From JADKAV01 sp963769435 (GTDB lineage: Bacteria > Actinomycetota > Actinomycetes > S36-B12 > UBA10799): DNA of 64,000 nt. The position numbers were made by a program, and so were the translations under genes. Where the stretch lies: assembly GCA_963769435.1 (NCBI GenBank), contig CAVYLN010000001.1, positions 124,001 to 188,000 of the forward strand, in the 5' to 3' direction. Under the pieces are notes generated by a model, which searched no databases, was not told the DNA's origin, and saw nothing but the letters and a program-made list of their open reading frames with translations. Below are positions 16,897-25,018 of this stretch, piece by piece (positions within the stretch are counted from its first letter, which is position 1; the number at the start of each line of letters is the position of its first letter).

Positions 16897-18170
16897 CGGT
16901 CGTCCCGGATGGTCACGGCGCGTGCGTGTGATGGAAGGTCCTCGGCCAGGGCCAGGGCCTCGATCTGCTCGCTCAGGCCACCCAAGGCGGCACGGTCGTA
17001 CTCCACGACCTGAACGCTGCGCAGGAAGGTGGTCACATTCAGTCCACTGGAGTGGCACGCGCAACCGGCGGTCGGCAGGACATGGTTCGACCCCGCCAAG
17101 TAGTCACCCAGCGATACCGGACTGTAGGGACCCACGAAGATGGCACCCGCGTTGCGGATGGCGGCGGCATGGGCAGACGCGTCCTGCGTGTGGATCTCGA
17201 GATGTTCGGCCGCGTAGGCGTCGGCGACCGCGAGCGCCTGCTGGATGTCCGCGGTGAGCACCGTCGCGCTCTGCCGGCCGGTGAGCGCCTGCCTGATCCT
17301 GTCGCTGTGCTTGGCCTGCGGGACCTGGATCGCCAATTGTTCGTCGACAGCGTCCGCCAACTGCTCGGAATCGGTGATGAGCACGGAAGCGGCCACCACG
17401 TCGTGTTCGGCCTGCGAGATCAGGTCGGCAGCGACGAATGCGGCATCCGCTCCGTCGTCGGCCACGATCGCGATTTCGGTCGGCCCCGCCTCACTGTCGA
17501 TCCCCACCGTGCCACGCAGCAACCGCTTGGCCTCGGTCACGTAGATGTTTCCGGGACCGGTGATGACGTTCACCGGCTCGACGCCTTCGACTCCCAGCGC
17601 GAGCATCGCCACAGCCTGCGCTCCACCTGCGGCGTACACCTCATCGATGCCCAGCAGCGAACACGCAGCGAGGATGGTCGGATGCGGCCAGCCGTCGTTG
17701 TCCACCTGCGGCGGGCTCGCAACGGCCATGGACTCCACGCCGGCCACACGTGCGGGAACCACGTTCATGACCACACTGGACGGATACACCGCCCTGCCCC
17801 CGGGCACGTAGAGCCCGACCCTGCGTACCGGACGCCAGGTCTGATGCACTGACGCGCCGGGCCCGAGCGTGGTCACCGCCGGACGCGGCACTTGGTCACG
17901 GTGGACGCGCGTCGTCCTCTCGATCGCGGTCAGAAGAGCGGCGCGAACCGCGGGGTCCAGACCCTCCTGCGCCTTGGCCAGTTCCTCCACCGGCACCCTC
18001 AACGACGGCGGCCGGACCCCGTCGAACCGCTCCCCGGCGTCCAACACCGCCTCTGCGCCGCCGCTGCGGACCTCGTCGATGATGTGGGCGACCGCTGCGG
18101 CTTGACCCTCCGGGAGGGCCCGGGGCACGTCGAAGACGTCATCGGTGCGAAGGTCGATGCGGCGCAGCAT
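16893..18170 (-). CDS. hisD: Histidinol dehydrogenase
   Basis: HisD oxidises histidinol to histidine in two NAD-dependent steps. The 425-residue chain has the PGGRAVYPSSVVMN segment, GPGNIYVTEAKR, the family signature DSEAGPTEIAIVAD, AEHDVVAASVLIT and the C-terminal zinc-site region ending PTAGCACHSSGLNVTTFLR. It starts at the ATG at 18168-18170 (MLRRIDLR); the longer open frame upstream is not conserved. First gene of the hisD-C-B-H operon, with a strong hairpin 26 bases before its start. Confidence 0.95.
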   Translation of the reverse strand: MLRRIDLRTDDVFDVPRALPEGQAAAVAHIIDEVRSGGAEAVLDAGERFDGVRPPSLRVPVEELAKAQEGLDPAVRAALLTAIERTTRVHRDQVPRPAVTTLGPGASVHQTWRPVRRVGLYVPGGRAVYPSSVVMNVVPARVAGVESMAVASPPQVDNDGWPHPTILAACSLLGIDEVYAAGGAQAVAMLALGVEGVEPVNVITGPGNIYVTEAKRLLRGTVGIDSEAGPTEIAIVADDGADAAFVAADLISQAEHDVVAASVLITDSEQLADAVDEQLAIQVPQAKHSDRIRQALTGRQSATVLTADIQQALAVADAYAAEHLEIHTQDASAHAAAIRNAGAIFVGPYSPVSLGDYLAGSNHVLPTAGCACHSSGLNVTTFLRSVQVVEYDRAALGGLSEQIEALALAEDLPSHARAVTIRDDR

Positions 18171-18195
18171 GGCTCCATCGTACGAAGCGGGCCCC

Positions 18196-18216
18196 CGGCC
18201 GCAGAGTGTGCGGCCG
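18196..18216 (-). promoter_or_regulatory. Stem-loop in the hisD leader
   Basis: CGGCCGCA and TGCGGCCG form a perfect 8-bp stem around a 5-base loop, 26 bases upstream of the hisD start. A second short hairpin (CTGAG/CTCAG, 18257-18271) lies further upstream. I looked for a histidine-rich leader peptide and found none, so a classical attenuator is not supported. Confidence 0.4.
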
Positions 18217-18389
18217 CCAATCCGCCCTGGGACCGGCCGTCCCGCAGCCCCCGCGGCTGAGGCTCGCTCAGGCCCGTACGCCTGGACAGGCGCCGGCCGC
18301 ACCGGCTCGACGCCCGCAGTCGCAGCACCTGACGGTGCCTGTGCGTGCCACAGGTGGCCGCGGCACCGCGGTGCCGATACCTTCGATCC

Positions 18390-18893
18390 GTGGCCGCCAA
18401 GCACAGCAAGAAGCGCAAGGGAACCTCCGCCACTCCGGCGATGGCCGCGCTGCAGGCGATGGGCACGCCGTTCGCGGTGCACGAGTACAAGCACGACCCC
18501 GATACGACCGCGTACGGCCAGGAGGCCGCTGAGGCATTGAAACTTGATCCGGACCGGGTGTTCAAGACACTGGTCGCCGATGCCGACGGTGAGTTGGTCG
18601 TGGCGTGCGTGCCGGTCAGCGGGCAGTTGAGCCTCAAGGCGCTCGCGTCGGCCGTCGGGGCCAAACGTGCCTCGATGGCCGAGCCCAAGACTGTGGAGAA
18701 GGTCACCGGATACGTGCTCGGCGGGGTCTCACCGATCGGTCAGCGCAGGTCTCTGCCCACGATCCTGGACGCCTCCGCGCTGGACCATTCGACGATCCTC
18801 GTGTCAGGCGGCCGCCGCGGCACGGACATCGAACTGCGCCCCGAACACCTCATCGAGGCCACGAAGGCGCGGACGGCCCCGATCCAGGCCTAG
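18390..18893 (+). CDS. ybaK: Cys-tRNA(Pro) deacylase, YbaK/EbsC family
   Basis: A 167-residue trans-editing enzyme that hydrolyses cysteine mischarged on tRNA-Pro. Features are KHSKKRKGTSATPAMAAL at the N terminus, YGQEAAEAL, KTLVADADGELVVACVPVSG and the loop GYVLGGVSPIGQR typical of YbaK. The start is taken as GTG 18390 (MAAKHSKK); the frame is open to 18345. Divergent from hisD. Its TAG stop shares the CTAG palindrome with the stop of the convergent membrane-protein gene. Confidence 0.9.
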   Translation: MAAKHSKKRKGTSATPAMAALQAMGTPFAVHEYKHDPDTTAYGQEAAEALKLDPDRVFKTLVADADGELVVACVPVSGQLSLKALASAVGAKRASMAEPKTVEKVTGYVLGGVSPIGQRRSLPTILDASALDHSTILVSGGRRGTDIELRPEHLIEATKARTAPIQA

Positions 18894-19408
18894 CTGCTCG
18901 TTGCCACCGGCTCACGGGCGAAGGCGGCGTAGAACACGATCACCAGCAGGGCCGAGAAGACCCCGAGCAGCAGCACGCCATCGGCTCCCACTGTGAGGGG
19001 TAACTCGAATGCCCCCTCCTCCCCAGACGTTGCCCTGCCTGCCAGCCACCAGCCGACCACCCGGGCCACGGCGGCGCACATCCCGGCCGACGCCATGGCG
19101 CCGACGACCTGGGCCCACCCTCGGTCGAAGCCTGTGCGCCGCAATCGGATGGCCGCAGTGAGGCCGATGGCACCTCCGAACACCAGCAACAGCGACCCCA
19201 ACGTCAGATCCGCCGCTGCGAAGCCCTGCGGATACTGCTCGGCGAACGTGGCGGGGTCCAGGGATGTGGCCAGCACCCGAGGCGCAAGAACAACCCACAG
19301 CACCGCGACGGGGACACCGAGCGCCGCGCCCAGCACGATGTAGCGGGCGATCACCCCGAGCGGATGGAGTCCGGCCCGGCGGGGCCGCACCGGCGGTGCG
19401 CCGGTCAC
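18890..19408 (-). CDS. Small membrane protein, DUF2567-like
   Basis: A 172-residue protein with four predicted membrane helices: GVIARYIVLGAALGVPVAVL, LGSLLLVFGGAIGLTAAI, AQVVGAMASAGMCAAVARVV and GVLLLGVFSALLVIVFYAAF. Length, topology and position between dnaE and the his genes resemble the actinobacterial DUF2567 family, but I recognise no functional motif. The GTG start at 19408 overlaps the dnaE stop as GTGA, so it is likely co-translated with dnaE. The tail overlaps ybaK by 4 bases. Confidence 0.6.
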   Translation of the reverse strand: MTGAPPVRPRRAGLHPLGVIARYIVLGAALGVPVAVLWVVLAPRVLATSLDPATFAEQYPQGFAAADLTLGSLLLVFGGAIGLTAAIRLRRTGFDRGWAQVVGAMASAGMCAAVARVVGWWLAGRATSGEEGAFELPLTVGADGVLLLGVFSALLVIVFYAAFAREPVATSS

Positions 19409-22400
19409 GATCCCGGCAGGCAGTTCGGCCCCAGCAGCGCCTTGAGATCGGCGCCCAGTGACGGCGTCGCGGAGACCCGGAAGCCCTCGTCGAGCCGCAG
19501 CACCGTGGTGCGGGTGCCGGTGGCCATCCGCAGGTGGACCTCGGTACCTCCCGGATGCGCGGTGAGCACCGATTTGAGCCGATCCACGGTGTCCGGGGTG
19601 CACTGTTGCGCCGCCACGGTGACCACGAACGGGGTGTTCCGGTCGAGTGACAGGTCTGGGACCTTGACCTCCATGGCCATCAGTCGCGGCGAGTCCTCAC
19701 TGACGTCCAGGCGTCCCTTGACCACAAGGATGGCGTCGGTGTGGCAGTACGGGGAGACGGCCTCGTACACCTTGGGGAAGACCATGACCTGAATCTCTCC
19801 GGTGAGATCCTCCACCACCATCTGGGCGTACGGCTTTCCGCCCTTCGTGACGCGCCGGGCCACGGTGGTCACCAGCCCCGCCACGTTGACGATCCGCCCG
19901 TCGGCTTTGTCCAGACCCGCCAGGTCGGCGATGTTCCCGTCGGACAAAGTGCGCAGCTGGGCTTCGAGGCCCAGCAGCGGATGGTCGGAGACGTAGAGGC
20001 CCAGCATCTCGCGCTCGTGTGCCAGCAGGAGCGCTTTGTCCCACTCCCCGACCGGAATCTGCAGCGAGGCCGCCTGTTCGGCGCCTTCCTCGTCGGGCAT
20101 GTCCCCGAAGAGGTCGAACTGGCCGATCGATTCCGCCCGCTTGGTGGTCAGCGCCTCGTCGACCGCGGGCTCATGGATACTGATCAGCCCTCGCCGGGTG
20201 TGACCCAGGGAGTCGAAGGCACCGGCCTTGATCAAGGATTCGACGACGCGTTTGTTGCATGCCGAGGCCTCCACCTTGGACAGGTAGTCGTGGAAGTCGG
20301 AGAATCTCCCCTTGGCCGTTCGCGACTCGACGATGGAATCCACCACCGCTTCACCCACGTTGCGGACCGCCGAGAGACCGAACCTGATCGTGTCCCCGAC
20401 CGCCGTGAACCGAGACTGTGAGTCGTTGACGTCGGGCGGAAGGACCTTGACTCCCATGTGCCGGCACTCCGCGAGGTAGATCGCGCTCTTGTCCTTGTTG
20501 TCCTTCACCGATTCCAGCAGCGCGGCCATGTACTCCGTCGGATAGTTGGCCTTCAGGTAGGCGGTCCAGTATGAGACGAGACCGTAACCGGCCGAGTGCG
20601 CTTTGTTGAACGCGTAGTCCGCGAACGGGACCAGGATCTCCCACAGCGTGTTGATTGCGGCGTCGCTGAAACCGTTGGCGCGCATGCCTTCGGCGAAGGG
20701 CCCGAACTCCTTGTCCAGGATCTCCTTCTTCTTCTTGCCCATCGCGCGCCGCAACAGATCCGCTTGACCCAGGCTGTACCCGGCGACGCGCTGCGCGATC
20801 GTCATGACCTGTTCCTGATAGACGATGACGCCGTAGGTCTCGGACAGGATGTCCTCGAGCGGCTCCGCCAACTCGGGGTGGATCGGGGTCACCGGCTTCC
20901 GATTGTTCTTGCGGTCGGCGTAGTCGTTGTGTGCGTTGGCACCCATCGGACCCGGCCGGTAGAGGGCGAGCACGGCGCTGATGTCGTCGAAGGAGTCCGG
21001 TTTCATCGAACGCAGCAATGCCCGCATCGGCCCGCCGTCGAGCTGGAAGACCCCGAGGGTATCGCCGCGTGCGAGCAGCCGGTACGCCTCCGGATTGTCC
21101 AGTGGAAGTTCCTCGAGGACGACCTGCTCGCCCTTGTTGCGCTCGATGTTCTCGAGGCAGTCGTCCAGGACCGTCAGGTTGCGCAGGCCCAGGAAGTCCA
21201 TCTTGAGCAGCCCGAGCTTCTCGCACGCGTCCATGTCGAACTGAGTGATGATCGAGCCGTCGTCGCGCATCCACAGGGGCACGACATCCAGAAGTTTCGC
21301 CCGGGACAGGATCACGCCGGCGGCATGGACGCCGGGCTGCCGCTTGAGCCCCTCGAGCCCTCGCGCCGTGGCCACGACCTGCTGAACCTGCGGATCGTCG
21401 TCGTGCAGCGAGCGGAAATCCCCCGCCTCGGCGAAACGCGGGTGTTTGGGATCGAAGATGCCCGACAGCGGGATGTCCTTGCCCATCACCGGATCCGGCA
21501 TCGCCTTGGTGATCTGGTCGGACAGCGCGTACGGCAGTCCGAGCGCCCGCGCGGAGTCCTTGATCGCGGCCTTGGCCTTGATGGACGAGTACGTGACGAT
21601 CTGGGCCACTTGGTCATCGCCGTACTTCTCCGTGGCGTACCGGATCATCTCGCCGCGCCGACGCTCGTCGAAGTCCATGTCGATGTCGGGCATCGACACC
21701 CGGTCGGGGTTCAGGAAACGCTCGAAGATGAGTCCGTGTTCGAGCGGGTCCAGTTCGGTGATGCCCATCGCCCAAGCGATCAGCGCGCCTGCCGCCGACC
21801 CACGGCCCGGTCCGACCCGGATGCCGTTGGCCTTCGCGTAGCGCACCAGGTCGGCGGTCACCAGGAAGTAGCTGGAGTAACCCATCTGTGCGATGACCGA
21901 CAGCTCGAAGTCGGCCTGCTTCATGTGGGTCTCGGGCACCGGGTGCGGCGCGAAACGCTCGGCCAGACCCCTGTGCACCTCCTTGGCCATCCAGGAGTCC
22001 TCGGTCTCCCCCTCGGGCACGTCGAAGCGCGGCATCAGGTTGGCCGAGTCGTCGAACTCGACGTTGCAGCGCTCCGCGATCAGCAAGGTGTTGTCACAGG
22101 CCTCCGGCAACTCCGACCAGATACTCCGCATCTGCTCAGCTGGCTTGAGGAAGTAACCGCTGCCGTTGAACCGGAAGCGCTTCTCGTCGTTGACCGTTGC
22201 CCGGGTGCCGATGCACAGAAGCACATCGTGGGCCTCGGCATCCTCCTCGCGTACGTAGTGAAGGTCGTTGGTGGCCACCAGCGGCAGGTCCAATTCCTTC
22301 GCGATACGCAGCAGGTCAGCGCGATGGCGGGTCTCGATGTCCAGCCCGTGGTCCATCAGTTCCACGAAGAAGTTGCCCGATCCGAGGATGTCCCGGAAGT

Positions 22401-22941
22401 CCGCGGCGGCGGCCAGCGCCCGATCGTACTGACCGGCCCGCAGCCACATGTTGACCTCGCCGCTCGGACATCCGGTCGTGGCGATCAGGCCCTTGCCGTA
22501 GCGGTCGAGCAGTTCCCGGTCGAACCGCGGCTTGCGGTAGTAACCCTCGATGCTGGCCATGCTGGAAAGGCGGAACAGATTGTGCATGCCCTCGGTGGTC
22601 TCGGCGAGCACGGTCATGTGCGTGTACGCCTGCTTGCCCTTCATGGTCGGCGTGCCGTCCTCGCCGACCTCGTCACCGGGCACATCGCCGAAGTCGTACG
22701 GGGCCCGTGTGTGCCGGCCCTGCGGCGCGTAGTACCCCTCGATGCCGATGATCGGCTTGACCCCGTGGCTGAGCCCCTTCTTGTAGAACTCGTAGGCCCC
22801 GAACACGTTCCCGTGGTCGGTCATGGCGATCGCCGGCATCTCCAGCCGGGCCGCCTCGCTGAAGAGGTCGTCGAGGCGGGCGGCACCATCCAGCATCGAG
22901 TACTCGGTGTGCACGTGCAGGTGCACGAACGAGTCCGACAT
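19405..22941 (-). CDS. dnaE: DNA polymerase III alpha subunit (replicative DnaE)
   Basis: The main replicative C-family polymerase, 1178 residues. In order: N-terminal PHP domain (FVHLHVHTEYSMLDGA, MTDHGNVFGAYEF), polymerase palm with the GPGRGSAAGAL motif and catalytic aspartates in PDIDMDFDERRRG near residue 415, the fingers and beta-binding region, a tandem helix-hairpin-helix region, and an OB fold (NVAGLVTTVARRVTKGGKPYAQM). The start is the ATG at 22941 (MSDSFVHL) with an AAGGGAG ribosome site; the upstream open frame is not conserved. This is the high-fidelity enzyme; the paralogue at 50.5-54.2 kb is the damage-inducible type. Confidence 0.97.
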   Translation of the reverse strand: MSDSFVHLHVHTEYSMLDGAARLDDLFSEAARLEMPAIAMTDHGNVFGAYEFYKKGLSHGVKPIIGIEGYYAPQGRHTRAPYDFGDVPGDEVGEDGTPTMKGKQAYTHMTVLAETTEGMHNLFRLSSMASIEGYYRKPRFDRELLDRYGKGLIATTGCPSGEVNMWLRAGQYDRALAAAADFRDILGSGNFFVELMDHGLDIETRHRADLLRIAKELDLPLVATNDLHYVREEDAEAHDVLLCIGTRATVNDEKRFRFNGSGYFLKPAEQMRSIWSELPEACDNTLLIAERCNVEFDDSANLMPRFDVPEGETEDSWMAKEVHRGLAERFAPHPVPETHMKQADFELSVIAQMGYSSYFLVTADLVRYAKANGIRVGPGRGSAAGALIAWAMGITELDPLEHGLIFERFLNPDRVSMPDIDMDFDERRRGEMIRYATEKYGDDQVAQIVTYSSIKAKAAIKDSARALGLPYALSDQITKAMPDPVMGKDIPLSGIFDPKHPRFAEAGDFRSLHDDDPQVQQVVATARGLEGLKRQPGVHAAGVILSRAKLLDVVPLWMRDDGSIITQFDMDACEKLGLLKMDFLGLRNLTVLDDCLENIERNKGEQVVLEELPLDNPEAYRLLARGDTLGVFQLDGGPMRALLRSMKPDSFDDISAVLALYRPGPMGANAHNDYADRKNNRKPVTPIHPELAEPLEDILSETYGVIVYQEQVMTIAQRVAGYSLGQADLLRRAMGKKKKEILDKEFGPFAEGMRANGFSDAAINTLWEILVPFADYAFNKAHSAGYGLVSYWTAYLKANYPTEYMAALLESVKDNKDKSAIYLAECRHMGVKVLPPDVNDSQSRFTAVGDTIRFGLSAVRNVGEAVVDSIVESRTAKGRFSDFHDYLSKVEASACNKRVVESLIKAGAFDSLGHTRRGLISIHEPAVDEALTTKRAESIGQFDLFGDMPDEEGAEQAASLQIPVGEWDKALLLAHEREMLGLYVSDHPLLGLEAQLRTLSDGNIADLAGLDKADGRIVNVAGLVTTVARRVTKGGKPYAQMVVEDLTGEIQVMVFPKVYEAVSPYCHTDAILVVKGRLDVSEDSPRLMAMEVKVPDLSLDRNTPFVVTVAAQQCTPDTVDRLKSVLTAHPGGTEVHLRMATGTRTTVLRLDEGFRVSATPSLGADLKALLGPNCLPGS

Positions 22942-23066
22942 GGGGCTCCCTTGCGGCTGGTGCGGATGGGTCTCCAGACTAAGCCGATCCCCCGACACCT
23001 GTGGGCCCGACGCGCCATCGCCTGACACCCCGTCCGTGCAACTGGGCGGGTGGCCCCGACGACTCC

Positions 23067-23124
23067 CCTCCATCTTCGCGCGCACCGGCGAAGCCTCGTT
23101 CAGGAGTCCGCTGAAAGATGGAGG
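23067..23124. repeat. Inverted repeat, 10-bp arms, with GGAGG/CCTCC core
   Basis: CCTCCATCTT (23067-23076) pairs perfectly with AAGATGGAGG (23115-23124). Nested inside is CTTCGC/GCGAAG (23074-23093), which competes for three of the same bases. It lies in the 284-base gap between rluD and dnaE (both leftward). No U-tract follows on either strand, so a standard terminator is not supported. One arm contains a Shine-Dalgarno-like GGAGG. Confidence 0.45.
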
Positions 23125-23161
23125 AGGTCATGCCCGAAATGTGGACTAACGCGGCTTTTGC

Positions 23162-23210
23162 GCCTCCAACTACGCGCGTGTCGGGCCGAAGCGTGCGGAG
23201 AGTTGGAGGC
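23162..23210. repeat. Second inverted repeat, 10-bp arms, related core
   Basis: GCCTCCAACT (23162-23171) pairs perfectly with AGTTGGAGGC (23201-23210) across a 29-base GC-rich loop. The arms share the CCTCC/GGAGG core with the repeat at 23067-23124. It begins 16 bases beyond the rluD stop, so it could end the rluD transcript, though no U-run follows. Confidence 0.45.
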
Positions 23211-23225
23211 TCAGCGTCACAGCGC

Positions 23226-24137
23226 TCACCCCGCCCGGACCACTGCGAGGGCGTGCTGTAGATCCTGGGGGTACTCGCTCACGAAGCTGACCTCAGCCCC
23301 GGTCGCCGGATGCCGGATGGTCAGGCGCACCGCATGCAGCCACTGCCGGCTCAGCCCGAGGCGTTCTGACAGGACCGGATCGGCGCCGTACGTCACATCC
23401 CCACAGCACGGGTGCCGGATCGCAGCCATGTGAACGCGGATCTGGTGGGTGCGGCCGGTCTCCAGGCCGAGTTCGAGCAAGGAGGCGTAGCGGTGGTTCT
23501 CCAGGGTCGTGTAGTGGGTGATGCTCGGCCGCCCCTCTGCCGTGACTGCGAAGCGGTGGGAATGCCGGGGATCCCGTCCGATCGGCGCGTCCACCGTCCC
23601 GGTGGGCGGATCAGGTCGTCCCTGCACGAGCGCGTGGTAGGTCTTCCCCACCTCGCGGTTCTTGAAGTCCCGCTTCAGCGCCGAATAGGCACGGGCCGAC
23701 TTGGCCACGACCATGACACCGCTGGTACCGACGTCCAGCCGGTGCACGACTCCGTACCGCTCGTCGGACCCGATCTGCGCGACCTGGTAGCCGGCACGCG
23801 CCAATGCCGCCACCACCGTCGGGCCATCCCATCCGGGACTTGCGTGCACAGCCATGCCGACCGGCTTGTCCACGACGATGATGTCGTCGTCGGCGTACAG
23901 CACAGGCAGTTCCATGATCCGCGCCACCGGTGCGGGGGGGTCCAGTTCCCGCACGGTCACAGTCTGATCGGCGCCGACGCGGGCCGACTTCGGCAACAGT
24001 TCGCCGTCCACCGTCACCAACGCACGATCGACCATGTCGGCCGCACGACTGCGTGAAAGGCCCAGCATCCGCGAGAGCGCCTGGTCGAGGCGCTGACCGT
24101 CCAGGCCGTCGGGCACCGGGTACGTTCGTTCGTTCAT
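23226..24137 (-). CDS. rluD: Ribosomal large subunit pseudouridine synthase, RluD family
   Basis: A 303-residue pseudouridine synthase with an N-terminal S4 RNA-binding domain (RLDQALSRMLGLSRSRAADMVDRALVTV) and a catalytic domain with HRLDVGTSGVMVVAK, whose aspartate attacks the uridine, near residue 135. The GRTHQIRVHMA motif follows. The RluD assignment (23S positions 1911/1915/1917) is by similarity; RluA/RluC relatives cannot be excluded. Its start overlaps the lspA stop by 4 bases, the usual lspA-rluD pair. Confidence 0.9.
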   Translation of the reverse strand: MNERTYPVPDGLDGQRLDQALSRMLGLSRSRAADMVDRALVTVDGELLPKSARVGADQTVTVRELDPPAPVARIMELPVLYADDDIIVVDKPVGMAVHASPGWDGPTVVAALARAGYQVAQIGSDERYGVVHRLDVGTSGVMVVAKSARAYSALKRDFKNREVGKTYHALVQGRPDPPTGTVDAPIGRDPRHSHRFAVTAEGRPSITHYTTLENHRYASLLELGLETGRTHQIRVHMAAIRHPCCGDVTYGADPVLSERLGLSRQWLHAVRLTIRHPATGAEVSFVSEYPQDLQHALAVVRAG

Positions 24138-24640
24138 GCACTCTGGCTGTCGGCGGGCTCGTGGCGGGGGCGGTCGTAAGGCACGTTCAGCAGACTCAGC
24201 GCCACGATCATGACCGCGGCCGCCACCAGCGACATGTCGGCCACGTTGAAGACCGGCCAGTTCGGCAGCCTCAAGAAGTCGACCACATGGCCTTGCAGCG
24301 GCGAGGGCTCACGGAAGATCCGGTCGATCAAGTTGCCCAGTGCGCCACCGAGCATGAGGCCCAGGGCGACCGCCCACCACATCGACACGAGTCTGGTGGA
24401 CATCCGGAAGAGCACGACCGCGACAATGACCGCGACCAGGCTGAACACGATCGTGGCGCCGCCACCGAGGCCGAAAGCCGCGCCAGGATTGCGTACGAAG
24501 CTGAACCGCAGGAGTTCGCCGACGATCTCACGGTCGGGCTGCCCCTCGAGTGTGGCCACGGCCCACCATTTGCTGAGTTGGTCGACGACGAGGACGGCAG
24601 CAGCCGTGAACCACGCGACCAGAACCGCTGGGTGCCTCAT
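24134..24640 (-). CDS. lspA: Lipoprotein signal peptidase (signal peptidase II)
   Basis: A 168-residue membrane aspartyl protease that removes prolipoprotein signal peptides. Four hydrophobic helices are evident. The two catalytic-aspartate motifs are GNLIDRI (about residue 107) and FNVADMS (about 131), and VRNPGAAFG is conserved. It follows the DUF167 gene with no gap and overlaps rluD by 4 bases. The TraR/DksA gene found next to lspA in many actinobacteria is not here. Confidence 0.95.
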   Translation of the reverse strand: MRHPAVLVAWFTAAAVLVVDQLSKWWAVATLEGQPDREIVGELLRFSFVRNPGAAFGLGGGATIVFSLVAVIVAVVLFRMSTRLVSMWWAVALGLMLGGALGNLIDRIFREPSPLQGHVVDFLRLPNWPVFNVADMSLVAAAVMIVALSLLNVPYDRPRHEPADSQSA

Positions 24641-24940
24641 TCACACCACCGTAGACAGCAATCGCGCCCATCTCTGCGCCAGGTCCACGGGAGGTCGCTC
24701 GATCACGATCCGCTTGCCCCTCGAGTGCTCGCCGGACACGATCCGGACCTGGGAGGCGCGGACTCCGATCGACGCTGCGAGCGCGGCCACCACTGCCTTG
24801 TTGGCCTGCCCGCCCGCTGCCGGTTTGGAGACCCGGACGACCAGCGCCGGCGGCTCGCCATGGGCCCCTCCGACTGCGGTGCGGCGGGATCCGGGCTTGA
24901 CCCAGAGCGATCCCGCGAACGATGAGGTCGACATCACCAC
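24641..24940 (-). CDS. DUF167 (YggU) family protein
   Basis: A 99-residue protein of the DUF167/YggU family, recognised by the WVKPGSRRTAVGG start, LVVRVSKPAAGGQANKAVVAALA and the VRIVSGEHSRGKRIVIE end. The function of the family is not established. Its stop directly abuts the lspA start, so the two are likely co-translated. Divergent from ileS across 78 bases. A start a few codons inside (at MSTSSFAG) is possible. Confidence 0.85.
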   Translation of the reverse strand: MVMSTSSFAGSLWVKPGSRRTAVGGAHGEPPALVVRVSKPAAGGQANKAVVAALAASIGVRASQVRIVSGEHSRGKRIVIERPPVDLAQRWARLLSTVV

Positions 24941-25018
24941 CCACTCTAGGTCGAGGACGGCCGGTGGGCGGGGAGCGCACCTCGATACCCTCTAGGAGTC
25001 CTGCGATGAAGGAGTGGA

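Noticed and set aside
18171..18389. Histidine leader peptide and attenuator before hisD
   Set aside because: Hairpins exist, but no run of histidine codons in a short open frame with a ribosome site was found.
24941..25018. A T-box leader before ileS
   Set aside because: Only 78 bases separate ileS from the divergent DUF167 gene and no T-box core sequence or specifier structure is visible.
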